DNA of 64,000 bases from the NCBI GenBank assembly GCA_017590115.1, contig JAGGNK010000225.1:69896-133895 (forward strand), written 5' to 3'. The stretch is from Montifringilla adamsi (Eukaryota > Chordata > Aves > Passeriformes > Passeridae). The position numbers were made by a program, and so were the translations under genes. This document shows, piece after piece, positions 13,884 through 28,200 of this stretch (the stretch's first letter is position 1; the number at the start of each line of letters is the position of its first letter). Under the pieces are notes generated by a model. The model was not told the origin of the DNA. It searched no databases and saw nothing but the letters and a program-made list of their open reading frames with translations.

Positions 13884-16499
13884 TAATTGAAGCTTTTCTA
13901 GATAGTAACTTGACACTAAAACAGGACATGGAACATCTTGGTTTTACCTAATTTTCTTCTTTACGATTTTACTGGTGAAAAGTTCATGCTATTCTGTGTA
14001 CTGAGAACAATTTGTAGTGCTGAATATGTATGAAAGAATGATTTTTTTTCATCTGAACCACATGTATTTTGAAAATGGTCCCATCTTATGTAATTCTTTG
14101 AAGAATTTTCTTTCTTTCACAGGAAAGTGTCTTCCAAACAAATAGTAGTGTTTTGTGTCTACCATGGGAGGAATGCTGTCTGGGAAATAGCCCAGAGTGC
14201 ACAAAATGTGTTAATGTGTCTGTTTGCCCCAGGGAGGCTGAATCATGTGTTTGTGAGAGTATTCTGAGAGGGTGTGCATAATGAGGGGTTTGAAAAATCC
14301 ATTTTCTCCAGCTTTTCCTGGAGAACAAGTGTCTGGTTTTTGCTGGATGAAACCTTTTTAACAAAGCACTGGAGAACCTTGGCAAGCAGAGAAAATAGCT
14401 TCCCAAGGAGAATCAAGGTGAAGTGATAAAGCATCATCTTCAAAATTGCCAAAAGTTCTCCAGCAGCTCTCATTGCTGTTCTGTTAAAATATTTTTTTTT
14501 TTTAATAAAGTAGCTCCTCTCTAGTGGTTAGCTGAACTTCTTGTTTCATACAGCATATATTGTTTGTGAGAAATATTAGCCTAAGGACCATGCACCAATT
14601 ATTCATTTGGTGATAAAATATTAATTATGCCTCTTCTCCCCCATCAGCTAGAATAAATGAAAGGAATGGGAGCCAACAGAAAGGCATTCCTTTTCTGCTG
14701 CAGTTAGGTGGACTTTGTTGGTAGGAAGACTAGTAAGGATTTAAAGCTGTCATGGCTATTAAAGTTGCTGGAGTTTAACAGCTCCCACAGCTTTCTTTCT
14801 CTGAAATACTGTTCATATCTATATTTTCCTCCTGCCAAGCCTCTAGTTTTATTTAATTTCTTTACTCTTAAGAGTTTAGTAACTTCTCCAACATGGCAAA
14901 AGTTTTCCAGGAAGCAACAATTTTCTGCAGATTCTTCTCTTGTCACATCTCAGTAAAGTGACCAGCCTTACAGACAGTCTACAAGGCAGGCAGCCAGGTC
15001 TATAGGCAACATTTGGGTTCCTGCTCTCCTCTTTCGGCACTGAATTCCTTTTGACTCTGAACAGCAACGTGACATGTCTCCATGATGAAACGCTCCTTTT
15101 CCTCTGCACTCATCAGTGGTACGGTCCTCTCTTCCTGGGCACTGACTACCTCTAGGGCAGCGACAGGAATGCTCTTGCCACTGCAGCACAGAGGGAGCTG
15201 GGGAGTACCAGAAACTTTTCCAGGCTTTAGCCCTGGTTTCTTTGCCTCCTTTCATCCCTGGGGTTGCAAATGGAAGGATTTGCAAACCCGCACACAGGAG
15301 TTGTACTCAGTGGTATCACGGACCCCTGTCAGCTGTGCCATCCGTGCTCACTGGGCAGGAACCTTGGTGGTCCTCAAGCATTGCTCAGCCTGTGTGACCA
15401 TGGCTGGAGAGGGTTGGACAGCACAGGTCAATCCTGCTAACCCAGAAACAATACGTTATAGCATGATGGTGTGATTATTTAATTCCAGACAGAATCAGGA
15501 AATGTCAAAATTATACCTTCTGTTTCAGCACAGGTTCTCCTCTGGTTCTCACTACTTCTGCTCCCCACTTCTCTCTTTTTCCTCATTATCCTCCTCGGAA
15601 GAAGATTTTTTAATTAAGTGGGAGGGTAGACTTGCAGAAGAGAGGGATAATCTTTGTTCTTTGTGTCCCACATTGATTATCATTCTTGTAGCTTCACTGT
15701 TTGCTTATCTAAAAAGAAGGTGTGATTTGACTGAGGGAAGAATAGCTTTTGCATATTAATTTTCTCCTAACCAAGAGCATCTAGGTTACCCTAATGATAC
15801 TAGAAAAATTCTAAGACTCAATCACCACTCTCAGATTCATTTAACTAGTAGCATCCCCTGGCAAGTTCTGCAGAAGAAACACAAGAAGAGCAAGTCATTA
15901 AAAAACTGTGCTTATTTTAAAAAGAGTAGTAATCACATTAACTTCACCCTGCACAGGGAAGAAAATCTTTGGAGCATTAAAGCTCTTCCAGCTAAATGTT
16001 CAGAATGAGAAACTTCTGCAGTGGTTAGTCCATGGTGAGACCACACAAAATATAAAGGTTAGGGACTAGGATGACTATGAAATTATAAAGTCTGTGACTT
16101 ACAAATGGAAAAGTAAAAATAATGTATTTGGGGTAGGCAGATTTCAATAAACTCAAGATTTCGTAACTGGAAGCTTTGATGGCTAGAGGAGTTACACAGA
16201 GTGAATAACCATAAAAGCACAAACTGGCCAGGGAAAGATAAGAGGCGTAGAACCAGACTCACTGTACTAAATCACTGGCTTTTCCCTGGCATTAAGCAAA
16301 GACAAAAGGTCACAGAAAGTGAAAATCAGTTCAGATTGCTAAGCATAACTTGAAAGAGTTGCAAAAGCAGGTGAGGACAAAAGCCAAAAAGGCAGAGGCA
16401 TAATGTGATGTGTACCATAACAGGAAATTATTTTGTAGTAGTGTTACTGGTAGGAAGAAAGCATTGGAAAATGCTTATCTCCTATTTCACAGAGAGGAG

Positions 16500-18280
16500 A
16501 GATGGTAGATGACACTAAGGGTCTTGTTTTGTTCTTCAGTCTTCACTGAAAAGGTATGCTGGAACTGGGCAAGAAGTGCAGTTGCACCAGGTACGTATCT
16601 GGAACAGAATCAGGAAAAAGAAGTGGAATACTGACGCAAATTGGACTGGTTTCAGATCATCTGAGCATGGTGAGATGCATTCCCAAACTGGATATCTGGC
16701 TGAAACCATCTGAGAGTTCTGTCCCTTTGAGATCTTGGAAGGAGATGTTCATAGGAAAAGCAAATGCCGTGCTTAACTTTACCAAGGGGGCAGAGAAAAG
16801 AGGAGTTAAGGGATACCAACCTAATTGCATTCCTTAGAGGAGTACATGTGGTTGTCTAGGAGAGTACACAGTGATTCATAAACAACTTGAATTTATGAAA
16901 TAAGGCCTGCCAGGGTACTCAGCTTCCTTGACAGGCACCTAGCAGGCCATGTCAGCTGAGGATGCCATTTAACTTAAGAGTAAGGGATCTTTGATACTTT
17001 TATAATTCAGCAGGTAGGAATATGATTTGGACAAAATTTGTCTAAGACAGAGACAATACTGTTAAGAAACTGTTCCATCAAAATTGAAGGGAAAAGTTTT
17101 GATGGACTCTCTGCTGGTTCTTAGACGATTTCATCTTCTCATAAAACTGTAGGTGATGAGAAGGTTTATGAGCAGATGCTCTATTTATTACACTTGAGGA
17201 CAGCATCAAACGTGGGGGCACATGGTGAAGAACAGTACGGTAACTGCAAATTGGAGATGATCCTAAAATGCAATTGGAGGAAGTTGCAAAATTTTACCTT
17301 TGGGCAGACATAGCCACCTGTGCAGATAGCCAACTGTGGCTGTCAGCCCGATTCTCTCAAAAGCATGTGGGAACTAGGATGAATAAGAAGCTGGACATGA
17401 GTCAAGGATTTGAGGCTGTAAAGACGTTCTGGTATGTAGGTAATGAAGCATGAAAGAATACTCTCCTGATCGTTAGCAAGGCCTCACTTGGATTAATGTG
17501 CAGTTGAAAGTACAATTGCACTGAAAGTACAGTTCCGACTACCGGAAAACCAAGAAGAGAAGATGGAAGTGGTTGAGGTATATGGTCTGCAAGGATAGAG
17601 TGCTCAGTCTAATGCAGAGAGTAGGTCTTCAAAAACTTCATCAACCACTGCAATGGAAAGGAATAACAGCTTCTTTGTGTTCATGGTAGAAGGGACAACA
17701 ACTACTGAAATTAAGTGTTGGCAATGGAAATTCATTAGAGAAATCCTTCCAGCAATCAGGACAGTGAAGCACTGGAGAGGCCATGGAGGGCCCATCATTT
17801 CAGGTCTGTGAGATGAGGTCAGAGACAATCAGCAGGAGCAATGTTAGTTCAGCCAACATAGTCTGCAAGCAAGGACCTTCCTGGATCCCTTCCCCTGGGC
17901 CACTGGGGTTCAGCACTTGCTTCCAGCCAGTCAGAGACTTATCTCCCTCTTTCAGATAACAAAGATCCACAACTTGCAGAAGAAAACTATTTTGGGAAAA
18001 GACAGTTGAACAGGGATATAATAATGTCTTCAACTAGTTTGAAAATAGCTATAAAGATGAGGGAAATAAATTTCAAACACAAGAGAAATGGGATTAAAAT
18101 GCCAGAAGGCCAAACCTTTAAGAAAATAATCAAGTATTTCTCCTGCAGACCTTTTTCAACAGTGAGCATGTTGAAGCACTGGAGTCAATTGTCAATTGCT
18201 ACAGGGGACCTCTGTTCCTGGACAGTTTTAGGATGAAGCTTGACCACTTTGTTGAGATACTTGATGTAAGAGGGAGGGCT
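16500..18280 (+). mobile_element. Ancient, degraded CR1 LINE fragments
   Basis: Several short blocks resemble the forward strand of CR1, from the reverse transcriptase region towards the 3' end. Near 17390 the sequence reads like the CR1 segment for a leucine-aspartate-methionine-serine block (AAGCTGGACATGAGTCAAGG). Near 17478 there is a decayed form of the segment reading 'gcaaggcctcacttgg...'. Around 18025-18180 there are blocks resembling the segments just before the CR1 3' UTR. A similar block recurs at about 17745-17800, so more than one fragment or an internal rearrangement is likely. All frames are broken by stops and indels. This copy is far older than those at 24.8 and 53.3 kb. Boundaries are approximate; the call rests on remembered consensus sequence. 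Confidence 0.5.
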
Positions 18281-21200
18281 ACATTATTTTATGTTTTTGT
18301 AATTCTCTTGGAGAAGGGAAGTACTAAATATATATGGAAATGAAACAGAGAAATGAGATCAGAAACTGCTTTTCACTAGAGCAAATGACAGATTGTCAAA
18401 CACAAACCAAGAAATTAAAAATGTGGGTATGGGGAACCCCAGATTTTTTGCATTATGAACAGTCATCTTGTTACATTTGTGAACACATACAGTGGTGTAT
18501 TTTGGAAAATACCATGTAGAGTCCCCAGAGATTCACAGACTAAGTTAGTGCTTGGGACAGACTGTTGGCTCTTGCAGTGTATAACAAAGACAGCTTCTTG
18601 CATCTTAGGTAAGGAAGAAACTTTCCTATATGCAAGTCAACTCTGAATTTTTGGTCTGTTTCCATGAAATATCTAGAAACAGCTAATGCCAGGCACTGGC
18701 ATCCAGAACTGGATGGACTACCATTGCAAAACAGCCATCCAGCTCCCAGTACAACTGCTTGAAATCATGATAAAGTTTTCTTTCCATTCCCCCTCTTCTC
18801 ACTAGCTGGCAAAATATTTCTGTGTTGGAGTCACTTGTTTCAGAGCTCTTTTTCAAAGGCATAAATATATCTTCTGGTTTGAATTCAGAGTTTCAGTTTT
18901 GCTCTCCAAATAATTTAATATTGTTTCACTAGTCTGAAATAGACTCTGGATTTTCATGCTTTGTCATTAGAGTCAGAATAGACATCTGTGAAGTGGAACA
19001 GAAGGCATAAATTTTAGATTCTGCACACCCTAGAGAACAGGATTATGAGAAGCTGAAGCTATAAAAGAAGCTGTAGCATAAAGTGATGACTTGAATGGCT
19101 CATAACTAGAAATTTCTGTCATAGTCAAAACTCTGAGACTTTGAAATTTCAGCACTGCCTCAAAGACAGAGAAAAAAAATACATTTGTCAAAAATATTAT
19201 GAAATATGGAATTAATATTATTTGTCTGACCTCCTGGAAACATTTATTTTGAGAAGACTAAAACATTCTCAACACTGACACTGTAATACTTTTATCTGTT
19301 TTTATCTGTTAAATGGTAATGTAAATAGCAAATGTTTCTCCTTCATGAAAACAAAATATTGAGATAATTTCCTGTCAGATTATCATGGAATAGATAAATT
19401 CTGTAAATATTTTACATTTAATAAGTCAGTGTTCTCCAAAGGAGTAATACTTCTCAGGGAAATCATCAACCATATGCTATAATTTTCGATTCTCTTTTAA
19501 CCCCCACAAATGTCAAAATGGTACATACTTCTAAGCAAAGACAGAAAAATAATCTATCATCAGAGAAATAAAAAGTCATTCCAAGGGGGAAACAAAACAA
19601 CTGCTCAATACTGCATATAAATGCTTCATAATTGCTTAACAGTTATTTACCACATTGTATCTACAAGGAGAATCAAACATAAATATTTTCTGTCACAACA
19701 GTTGCTCAATACAAATGGGTTTTAAGAGTATTGTACTTCCCTTCAGTGGTTTGTTATATCTCTTTATTTCATATTTTCCAGATTTCTGCTAAGAATTGCC
19801 AAAAGCATCTTACAATCTCTGCTATTGATACAGCATGTTAAACATCAAAGGCAACAGGGAACTCACTAAGCTACCTTCTTAACCTATAAGATACCACTAA
19901 TCTTGTCACAAGGAACCTGTGGTTCCCTTCCTTTGCCCTGCTTTGTGCTGTCACAGCAGCCCTGCCCCAGCACCCCGCTGTACCCATCCTCTACCTGTGC
20001 AGCACCAGGTGTCCTGCCCTGGGGCCCTTCACTGGTGCAGAAAGCACAGCCACCTCGTGGAAAGGGACCCAGGAGGCATCAGTACTGGGGCCAGGAGGGC
20101 AGTCCTGCCCTCTCCCTGCTGTCGCTGTTGCCAGGGACCACCGTGCTTCTTAGCTGGTCTGTTCCCTCTCCTTTTAGCAATGGTGTAGCTGTGATGATCC
20201 CATCAATCAGCAGTTGCATCATGGAGACGTGAAAATGCCTTCTCCGCTCCTGTTCCTTGCCCTTATGCACCCTCTCACTAAGCTGCCTTCCAGTTCCCAA
20301 ACACGTGTTTGCCATTCCCAGCATGGTGTTGTGACAGTGCTGCGGTCTCCAGAAACACACAGGATCACTCAGCAGCCACTCAAGCATGGCAAGGCTTCGT
20401 TTTTGCAGAGTAGTCATCTTCATTGAATAGGTCTTCAGCATTGACTTCTGCTTCCTGTTCTGTCATGTCTCAAAAGCAGAACATAGAATATCTCTTCTGT
20501 CATGTTTCATGTTAACCATGAGGTGAAGCAGTGTGAGAATGTGTAGTGTCCCAGACAGGAAAAGAGGAGGTGCTGATTTTCAAGGTTGTGTCACACACTC
20601 TGCAAGCCAGCAGGCAAACCAAGAGTGGCATTGGGCATTTACTGTGCTGGGATGGTGTGGGCCTTCTCTAGAGGCTCCCATCCTAAGTGTTATCAGGTCA
20701 CCTTTCCTGTGAGTGCCACTGCCTGACTCCCTCTTACATGTCATTATTTACTTCTGCATAGTGGTTTTCTATCTAAATGCATCACTCTCCATCCCTACTC
20801 CTCTTAAGTTGAGAATAACAAAGTCCTAGAGCATTTCTTGTATGAAATACCAGGTTTCTCACTACAGCCCCTTCTGAGGACACATGGAAAGGGCCAGCAT
20901 CAGCTCGTCTGCTTCCCAATGGAAACGTAATGATAGGTCAAAGTACATGTTTTTTGCATGGTTTTTTTAGTTTGGCTTTCTTTTTTTTTAACACAAGACA
21001 CTAAGCTGTCCAAAATAGAAATAGTTAACTAAAATACAGAGGCTTATATGACCGAGTTTTCATGAAATAATGTCAAGATCCCATCCCAGAGAGTGTACAG
21101 CTGTTTACAGCCATTAGGAATTATCCCTGGGAAAGCTCAATTTTACCACAGAAAATTACTTTTACATCCCTCTCTTCCTCAGCCAGAACTGGAAACAGGC

Positions 21201-24200
21201 TGTATATTGTATCTATTTTTGAATGTGGGACACACAGGTCAGCTTCTGGTCAGTGTGGCGTGGGAAAGGCTGCAGTGATGTGCTGAGCATCCAGACTCAC
21301 CAGAAGACACTTCTGCTCCCTCCCTGAGGGAGAGTGCAGTGCCCTGCTGACACACCCCACTGCCTGGCAGAGATCGCACCAGCGTGAAGTGCTGCACATG
21401 GCCCCAGGTCAAGAGGCAACGTCAGCACAGATTTCTGCCAGGCTTAAACATATTTGAAATGTATTCCTTAATTGAAAATGTTTTTAGTGAGCCAAGACAA
21501 CATAAGTAGTCCACAACTAAAGCTTACTGTATTAAGGTATTTCCTTATGCTATCCAGAATCACATCCTCCTTTAAAAATAGTGTAATTGTGTTCAAGATA
21601 AAAGTCTGGTGGAAATCAGGGACCAGAATACCAACAAACATTGCACTGGAGTGTGTTCAGCAGAGCTCTTTTTGGCAGACCGCTAGAAATGTGTTATATT
21701 TGATGTATCCCTTTAAAATTCTCATTCATGAACATTTCCTTCTGTCTGCTGGGGAATCACCATGACCCCACAATGCATCAGCCCTGCAGCAGGCTAGGGT
21801 TTCACATCACCACTGTAACTTTCTTCTTAATGTCTCTGTCTTAACACAATCTTTCTGCCTGCTGTGCATCATATCCAGTGCTCTTGTCCCTCTCAGCCCG
21901 GGACTGTCTCCTAGATGACTGTGACCACCAGAGAGTTAACTCCCAGAAGGCACTGATTGCCAGCTCATAGGCTAGCTCCACATCTGGAACAGCTTCTTCC
22001 CTATTGTAAAATTTACAGCTGGAAGGGTCATTGTCATATTTTAGACTGTGTGATTAGCTTTGATGGGAGCTATTATAGCTTCCTTTTTGCCATAGGATTC
22101 CAATGTATGATCAGTCTAGTTGTTTTTAAACCTAGGACATTTAGGTGAGAACTGGAAGTACAACAGATACAAAACTTGCCATTTTCATTGTATTTTCCAT
22201 GGCATCATGTGAGAAGTCATCCCAGGTGAAGTTGTCCTGATGCCACACTCAGTGGAAATGTTTTAGTTTTGTAACTTGCAGAAGTCATAAGGATGATCTG
22301 CTAGCTGGATGGTAAAGAAAGCTCTGCTGATCTTGTCATGCATATCCACCCGCACCACAAAGTCAGGACTTAGTGTCTTCTCTTCAGTTTGGTGAAGCAA
22401 AAAGGCAGCTGGCATCTCACTAAGATTACAGAAGATGCCATTAGTTTATCAAGTAATTTATATTTTCATATTCCCAAAGTATCCACAAAGAGGTGCTTCA
22501 GGGGAAGAAGATCAGGGGATGTAACCAAAGGAAACTGAAACCATGGACTTTCTCTTTTTGCCGTATTTTAAAGGAAAATGTCTTCTTTGACAGGCAAACC
22601 TGATGTATGCACGGACTGCAGGAGAAAATTTTGGATGGATACATATTAAAGGTTATTTGTTGAATAGTGCAAATATACAGTCCTAAATATCACATTTTAT
22701 GCATCCTTTTTTTCTGGTGTGATAGCAAGGTGGCTTGCATTTATTTATCTTATAATAAATAATAGCAAGAGAAGTATTAAGAAGACATCTTTGTCAGGAA
22801 TAAAAAATAATTTTCTTAAAATTATAGTAGCAATACCAGAGAGGTCTGTATTCCTAAAGTCTGCCACCAAGTTTTAATGTCCATGTGTGTCCATTTATTG
22901 GGTGTTAGTGTCATGTGTATTATGATAACAGTATCCCAGACAGTTATATTCAGGAATTGTAGGCATTCAGACTCCTAAAGCAGCAGAAAATTTTTTTCTG
23001 CTTAAGGAATTGACAGATTGCCTGGAAGATTTTAAGCAATAAAACCTTCTGAGTGAAAAAAATAAAGTGAAAGAAAAAAAAAAAAATTTGAGAAAATAAT
23101 CTGAATTTTATTTACATGCAAATATTACTAGTGTTATATCATAGTTTCTAGTCTTTAATCTTGAAACAAAATATATCCAACCTTCACTGAAATAACCCAA
23201 AGAGTGGCAATGTTGCGAAAGATACATTCTTTTATATACTAGACATGATTGAATACAGCACGGATTACTGGAAAGTCGCTTTCATTAACAAATGCTACCA
23301 TAATAACAAGGATATAACAGTGAATCTCTAGGTGAGGAAAACCTCCATAAGAAATTTTTGGTGCTTCCACATGTTGCCTTAGGTTTTTAAAATATCAGTC
23401 TGATGTTACTTTAAAGAGTGACATAGACTTTTTGTATGAGTTGGCACACCTGAAAGTTTCACATCTGTATAATATGCTCCCTAGACTGAGGACACTGTAA
23501 GGAGCAGGAAATGAGAACTTTAATTCAAGCCAAGCCATTGTTTTCCATAATATTAAAAACGGTACAGCAAAATCATCTGCTGAATTCAATGGACAGAAGA
23601 ATGAGAACTTTTTCGGGCTCTGAGATGTTATATTTTAACACTTAATTTTACAGTTTCAAAACACCTTGTTTTTCTAAAACATTATGGAAATCTGGAAGTG
23701 AATTTGGAATTTTGGAAGTGAAAGTGGAGGAAACCATTATTTTAAAAGAATAGAATCTATTAAATAAAACAAGTGTTTTTTAAATTAACTATAGCTAAAA
23801 AGCTGTATTTTGACTCTCTCCTGAAAAGCATTCTATTTTTTTATGCAATGCCCACTAGTTTCCTCCTCCCCTACCCACTGGCACTTGCCTGCATCTGGTT
23901 TAGACCTAGACACAGCAACCCAGTGTTCAGGTTGGTCTGGTCTTTCTCCTCTAGGCTGAAATAATGGGTGCTGCCACATTCAGTGACATTAAACTCACAC
24001 ATGCTGTTGTATTGTTACAGCATTTGGGAATTTTTAAAAAATCTAGGGCCTAGAAAATTATTTCTGTCCTTAAATTAGCTATGGAGAAATTAGTCCTGGA
24101 AAATATTCTTCCAAATATGCTACCCAAAGTCCATCTGATCAAAGAAAAGGAAAAAAAAAATGAAAACAAAACACCAAAAAAACAAAACAAACAAAAAGAC

Positions 24201-24800
24201 CACAGGAAAGTCGATATAGTGCACAAAGCACTGAGCTGGGAAATAGCTAGGGAAATAGCTAAGCATCCATCTTTCATCTGCAATGTGATGAAGTTGCGCT
24301 CAATTAATTGTCAGGATGAAAAATAAGGAGACATTTTGTGCAAAGCCAAAACTTTGTTGTTAAGGTAAACAAAATCTTACCAATCTAATTACTGACTTGT
24401 TTTTAATATCAGTCAAAATATTATAGGAGGAGAAAGAGGAACAGTATTACATAAAAAGTCTGCAGAGTAATAGCTACAATTGTTATGTCTCCTAGCACCT
24501 GCTCTTTTCTCTGTTCTTAGAGTTACTCTTCCACAACTTCTCTGGATCCATCACAGCCATAGTTAAAATATATGTCAAGCATCTCAAACTCTTCATCAAG
24601 GTAAATATTATGTTGATTGTGAGGGTTTCTTCTCTTTTCCAGGGGGAATGTGATATAGACATTGCTGGTTTACTTCTTCTCAGTTTGGAGTCCACTTGGA
24701 GCAAATCTTTTTTTTTTTCTAACAGTCTTTATACGTTGGTCTTTCTTCATGGATCTGTAATTCCATGTCAGTTCTGCTATATATGTATTGCCTATGTTAG
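18281..24800. other. Non-coding sequence (part 3), no gene seen
   Basis: This is mostly AT-rich unique sequence. A GC-richer patch lies at about 19918-20260; frames are open there on both strands for 90-120 codons, but no domain is recognisable and the frames overlap each other. A run of 13 A lies at 23074-23086. No recognisable transposon, RNA gene or exon was found. Confidence 0.5.
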
Positions 24801-25258
24801 ATAGAATCATGGAAGCACAGAATAATTTGGGTTGAAAGGGACCTTTGAAAGTCATCCAGCTCAAACCCCCCTGCAATAAGCAATGACATCTTCATCTTAG
24901 GTCAGATTGGTCAGAGCTCCATCCAGCCTGGCTTTGAACACTTAGAATGATGAGGCATCCACAGATTCTCTTGGAAATCTATTCCAGTTTCTCTCTATCC
25001 ACACCATAACAAGAAATTCTTCCTTGTATCTATATTAAATCTACCCTCTTCTAGTTTGGCCCCTGTCCTATGGATATGAGCCCAACTTTGAAAAAAGTCT
25101 GTCCCCATCTTTCTGACAAGCCTCCCTTAGGAGCTAGAAGGCAAAGTCTACTAAGAGCCTTTTCTTTTCCAGGCTGAACAGCCATAGCTCTCTTAGCTCT
25201 TCCTCATAGGACTGATGTTTCATCCCACTGATGATTTCCGTGGCCCTCCACTGGCAAA
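24801..25258 (-). mobile_element. CR1 LINE fragment, 3' end
   Basis: The left edge, ATAGAATCATGGAAGCACAG, is the reverse complement of the CR1 3' terminus with its ATTCTATG-type octamer. It is followed by the typical CR1 3' UTR block (GGTTGAAAGGGACCTTTGAA) and then the decayed C-terminal reverse transcriptase region, up to CTCCACTGG near 25255. The element is 5' truncated, as most bird CR1 copies are, and lies on the strand opposite to PALM2. It holds no intact coding frame. Divergence looks moderate, older than the copy at 53.3 kb. Confidence 0.88.
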
Positions 25259-28200
25259 GCTAATTATATTTTATTTCTCCTCTCTATAGCCTATGTAGAC
25301 ACATACAAACTTATTAAAATAGCAAAGGTTTCCAGCTGTGCATGCTTATTTACGCTGGGACTAATAATTTCATAGTTAAAACTAATTTGGTGTCCTAAAA
25401 TTTACAGATCAAGGCTTCAGTGACAATTCAAGCAAATGTGGAACAGTTTGTCATTATTACAATTACCAAGCTCCAGATGTATAGCCCTTCCAGAGACAGA
25501 CTGGTGAACATGTATAGTTCTCCACTGAGGAAGGTCCAAGCAGGTCAAACAATTTTTCAAGAGATGAGAAAGTGAATGTATTCAGTCAGCTGAAGACAGA
25601 AAAACTGGTGGACCATGTGCTCACCCAGCTCCAAACATTTCATGAGATTAAACTGGTGTTTACTAGGTGAGGATCTTGCTGTCTTTTCCTTCCATTTTTC
25701 TGAGGTACTTCTAATGCAACAGGACAAACTTGCTATAACCACTTGTGCCTGTGCTGAAAGTTGGAAAACGTCGCTGCAGAGGCAGGAATCACACGCTGGC
25801 ACCTGAAATGTTGAAATACCATCTTGTGCTCACATTCTCCAGCACTGCACCCTGGGTTGAGCAATCAACGTTTGTACCAGGACAGTGTGGCAATGGTTGT
25901 GGGTTTTGGAGTCAGACGTGGGTTCAGGTACGTTCAAGGGCTCTCTGAGCAGCCACAAAAAGCTATCAAAAATCCCAGATATTTATTGTTGTTCTCGTAA
26001 CCTGGCAGCCTCATGTGGGACGCAGAGGAGTGCATGGGCAGTGCAGCTGTTCATGTGTTCATCCCCGGGCAGCCAGTCTGGTCTGCTTGGAGGCAAAGCG
26101 CCAGGACAGGACTTGGTAGGTATGACGCTTTGCATTGCAGCAGTTTTCCTTCCAGGACTGCCAGTCCAGTATCCTATAGAATACAAGCATCAGTTCTCTG
26201 AGAACGTGAAATTATTTTAGCACATCACTGTCCCGTTTCCTTGATTCTCAGTAGTTTTTTGTCAGGGAAGACATCCCATAATAGTAAGCACCTTATATCT
26301 CAGGACTCCTGGCAAGGTTTACTCAGCACCCCAGTTGCTGCAGTGCCCTCCAGCTGAGTAGTTCCCCTTGTCATTCCCAGCTGTGCAGCTGAGGACAGGA
26401 CTCAGTGAAAAGCTGCACACCACATAGCCCTTCCACTGCCAGTGTAACTGGATTTCCAACTTCCTATAAAAACCCACATGCCAAGCTCCCTGACATCTGC
26501 CACAACCTTTCTGTTGTCACTTTCTCCCCTCCTGCAGAGGTTTTTCTCCTTTCACATTGCACTGAGGAATATTGTTGAAGTATCCGTGTGCATACCTGGC
26601 TCACAGCTGGCATGTGAAGTGTTCTGTTGGGGACAAGCAGGACAAAATGCCATGGAAAAAGCTGAGCTGTTACAATGCCTGAGCTCACTAGATGGCCTCA
26701 TACTCTGCAGAGAAGCTCTTCCTCCAACAGTCCCGTTTTGTAAATTCTGTTTCTGCATGCAGCAATAGAGACATTTTAATTATTGTTTTCCCTTCTTTTA
26801 CTATCTGGACCTGGATCCCTTTTTTTGATCCTTTGCTGCTGTGGTAGACCTTCTTCTGTCTCCTTGGCTGTGGCAGTCAGTTTGTGCAGCAATTTCCAAT
26901 TATCAAAGCAAGCCATACAGCATGCAGCAGAAATGGGAAGCAGAAAAGAAAGCTAGTATGTGACCTTCATAATAAGAATAGTACAAGGTGGTGCAGGAGC
27001 ACAAGCATTAAGTTCAGCATTTGGTGCCTTTCTGCAGTGTTCCCTGTGTCCGTGGATGTATATTTAGCATGTCTGTCTCATAGCTTGTTGTATTATACAT
27101 ATTAGGGGAAAAAAAAACTCTGCTAAACAAGCATTTCCTACATGGTGATGTGTGATTCCACAGAATCTTGTTGTGGGAAGAGCATGAGGGAGGGGTAAGG
27201 GGAAATGAGAAAAGATAAATAGGTGTGCAAAAGGCACTGGATATTTAGCAACCTGTAAGAAAAAGTTGCATTTGTCTGCAGTATTCTCTTGGTCTCCCTG
27301 GCCACAGTTTTTGAGAGCTCTACTATCAAGCAGATATTTACTGCAGTACTGGTTTCAGCAGTGGGAGTTGGAAACAGAAAAAAAAGAAAGGCTCAAAACC
27401 ATAGTCAGATCTGCAGATTGCATGACCTAGATGAGCCATGACGATGGACTATGGCCCACCAGCAGCCCTCTGTGAATGCAGGATAAAGCACATCTTCAGC
27501 CACTTTCACTGGAATATTTAGTGACCATATTCATCTGCTCGTTCTTGGCTGAGAGGTTGGCTGGACGAGATCCAACAGCTAGACTTATTTTTGGGTGAAA
27601 ATTACCTGTCCATGACTACCTACATCATGTGCACAGACATGATAAACTGAACATAACTCTTCCCACCTTTTGCTGGTGTGCTGTTGGCAACCATTCTCAT
27701 CCTTTGTCCTGTATCTTTTTTCTAGTTAATGTCAGACATTTTGACGTTTGCAATTGTATTGACCTGTCCAAAAGCAGTAGTGAAATAAATGGGCAGGAGA
27801 TCTTTCTCCTTTTTGATGCCTTTATTAAAAAGAATCAGCTCAGGTGGGGAGAAATTGACGGGTTGCACCCACGCCGCCACTGCTCCCAGGAGTGGCACGG
27901 AGGAGGAGGGTGATGCAGCTCTGTCCGCTGGTCTGCAGGCAGAGCTGGGGACTGCGTCCTCACGGGAGATTAGGAGATTCCGCCTTTTCAGTCCAACACC
28001 TCGGGTCCTCTCTCTAGTGAACATCCTTTCAGGTTAGGGTGAGAAGCAAAAAGGATCCAAGCAGGCACTGGACTACGTGCCCATCCTTAGACATCACCTA
28101 GGTCCCCTAATTCTATGTTGGCTCGTCATTTTTAGGGGTTTTCCTGGAAAACTGCAAAATTTGGTGAAATGCATTCTTATCTGCATACTAGCTCTGATGC

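Larger units (their letters stand above)
7425..16499. other. Non-coding sequence (part 2), no gene seen
   Basis: No exon or well-preserved transposon is recognisable. It contains a 13-bp inverted repeat (9699-9739), a homeodomain/POU-like motif cluster (11915-11953), overlapping 169-codon (-) and 135-codon (+) open frames around 11034-11556 without recognisable domains, and a T/G-rich low-complexity tract (13831-13883). The rest reads as unique AT-rich intronic DNA. Confidence 0.5.
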
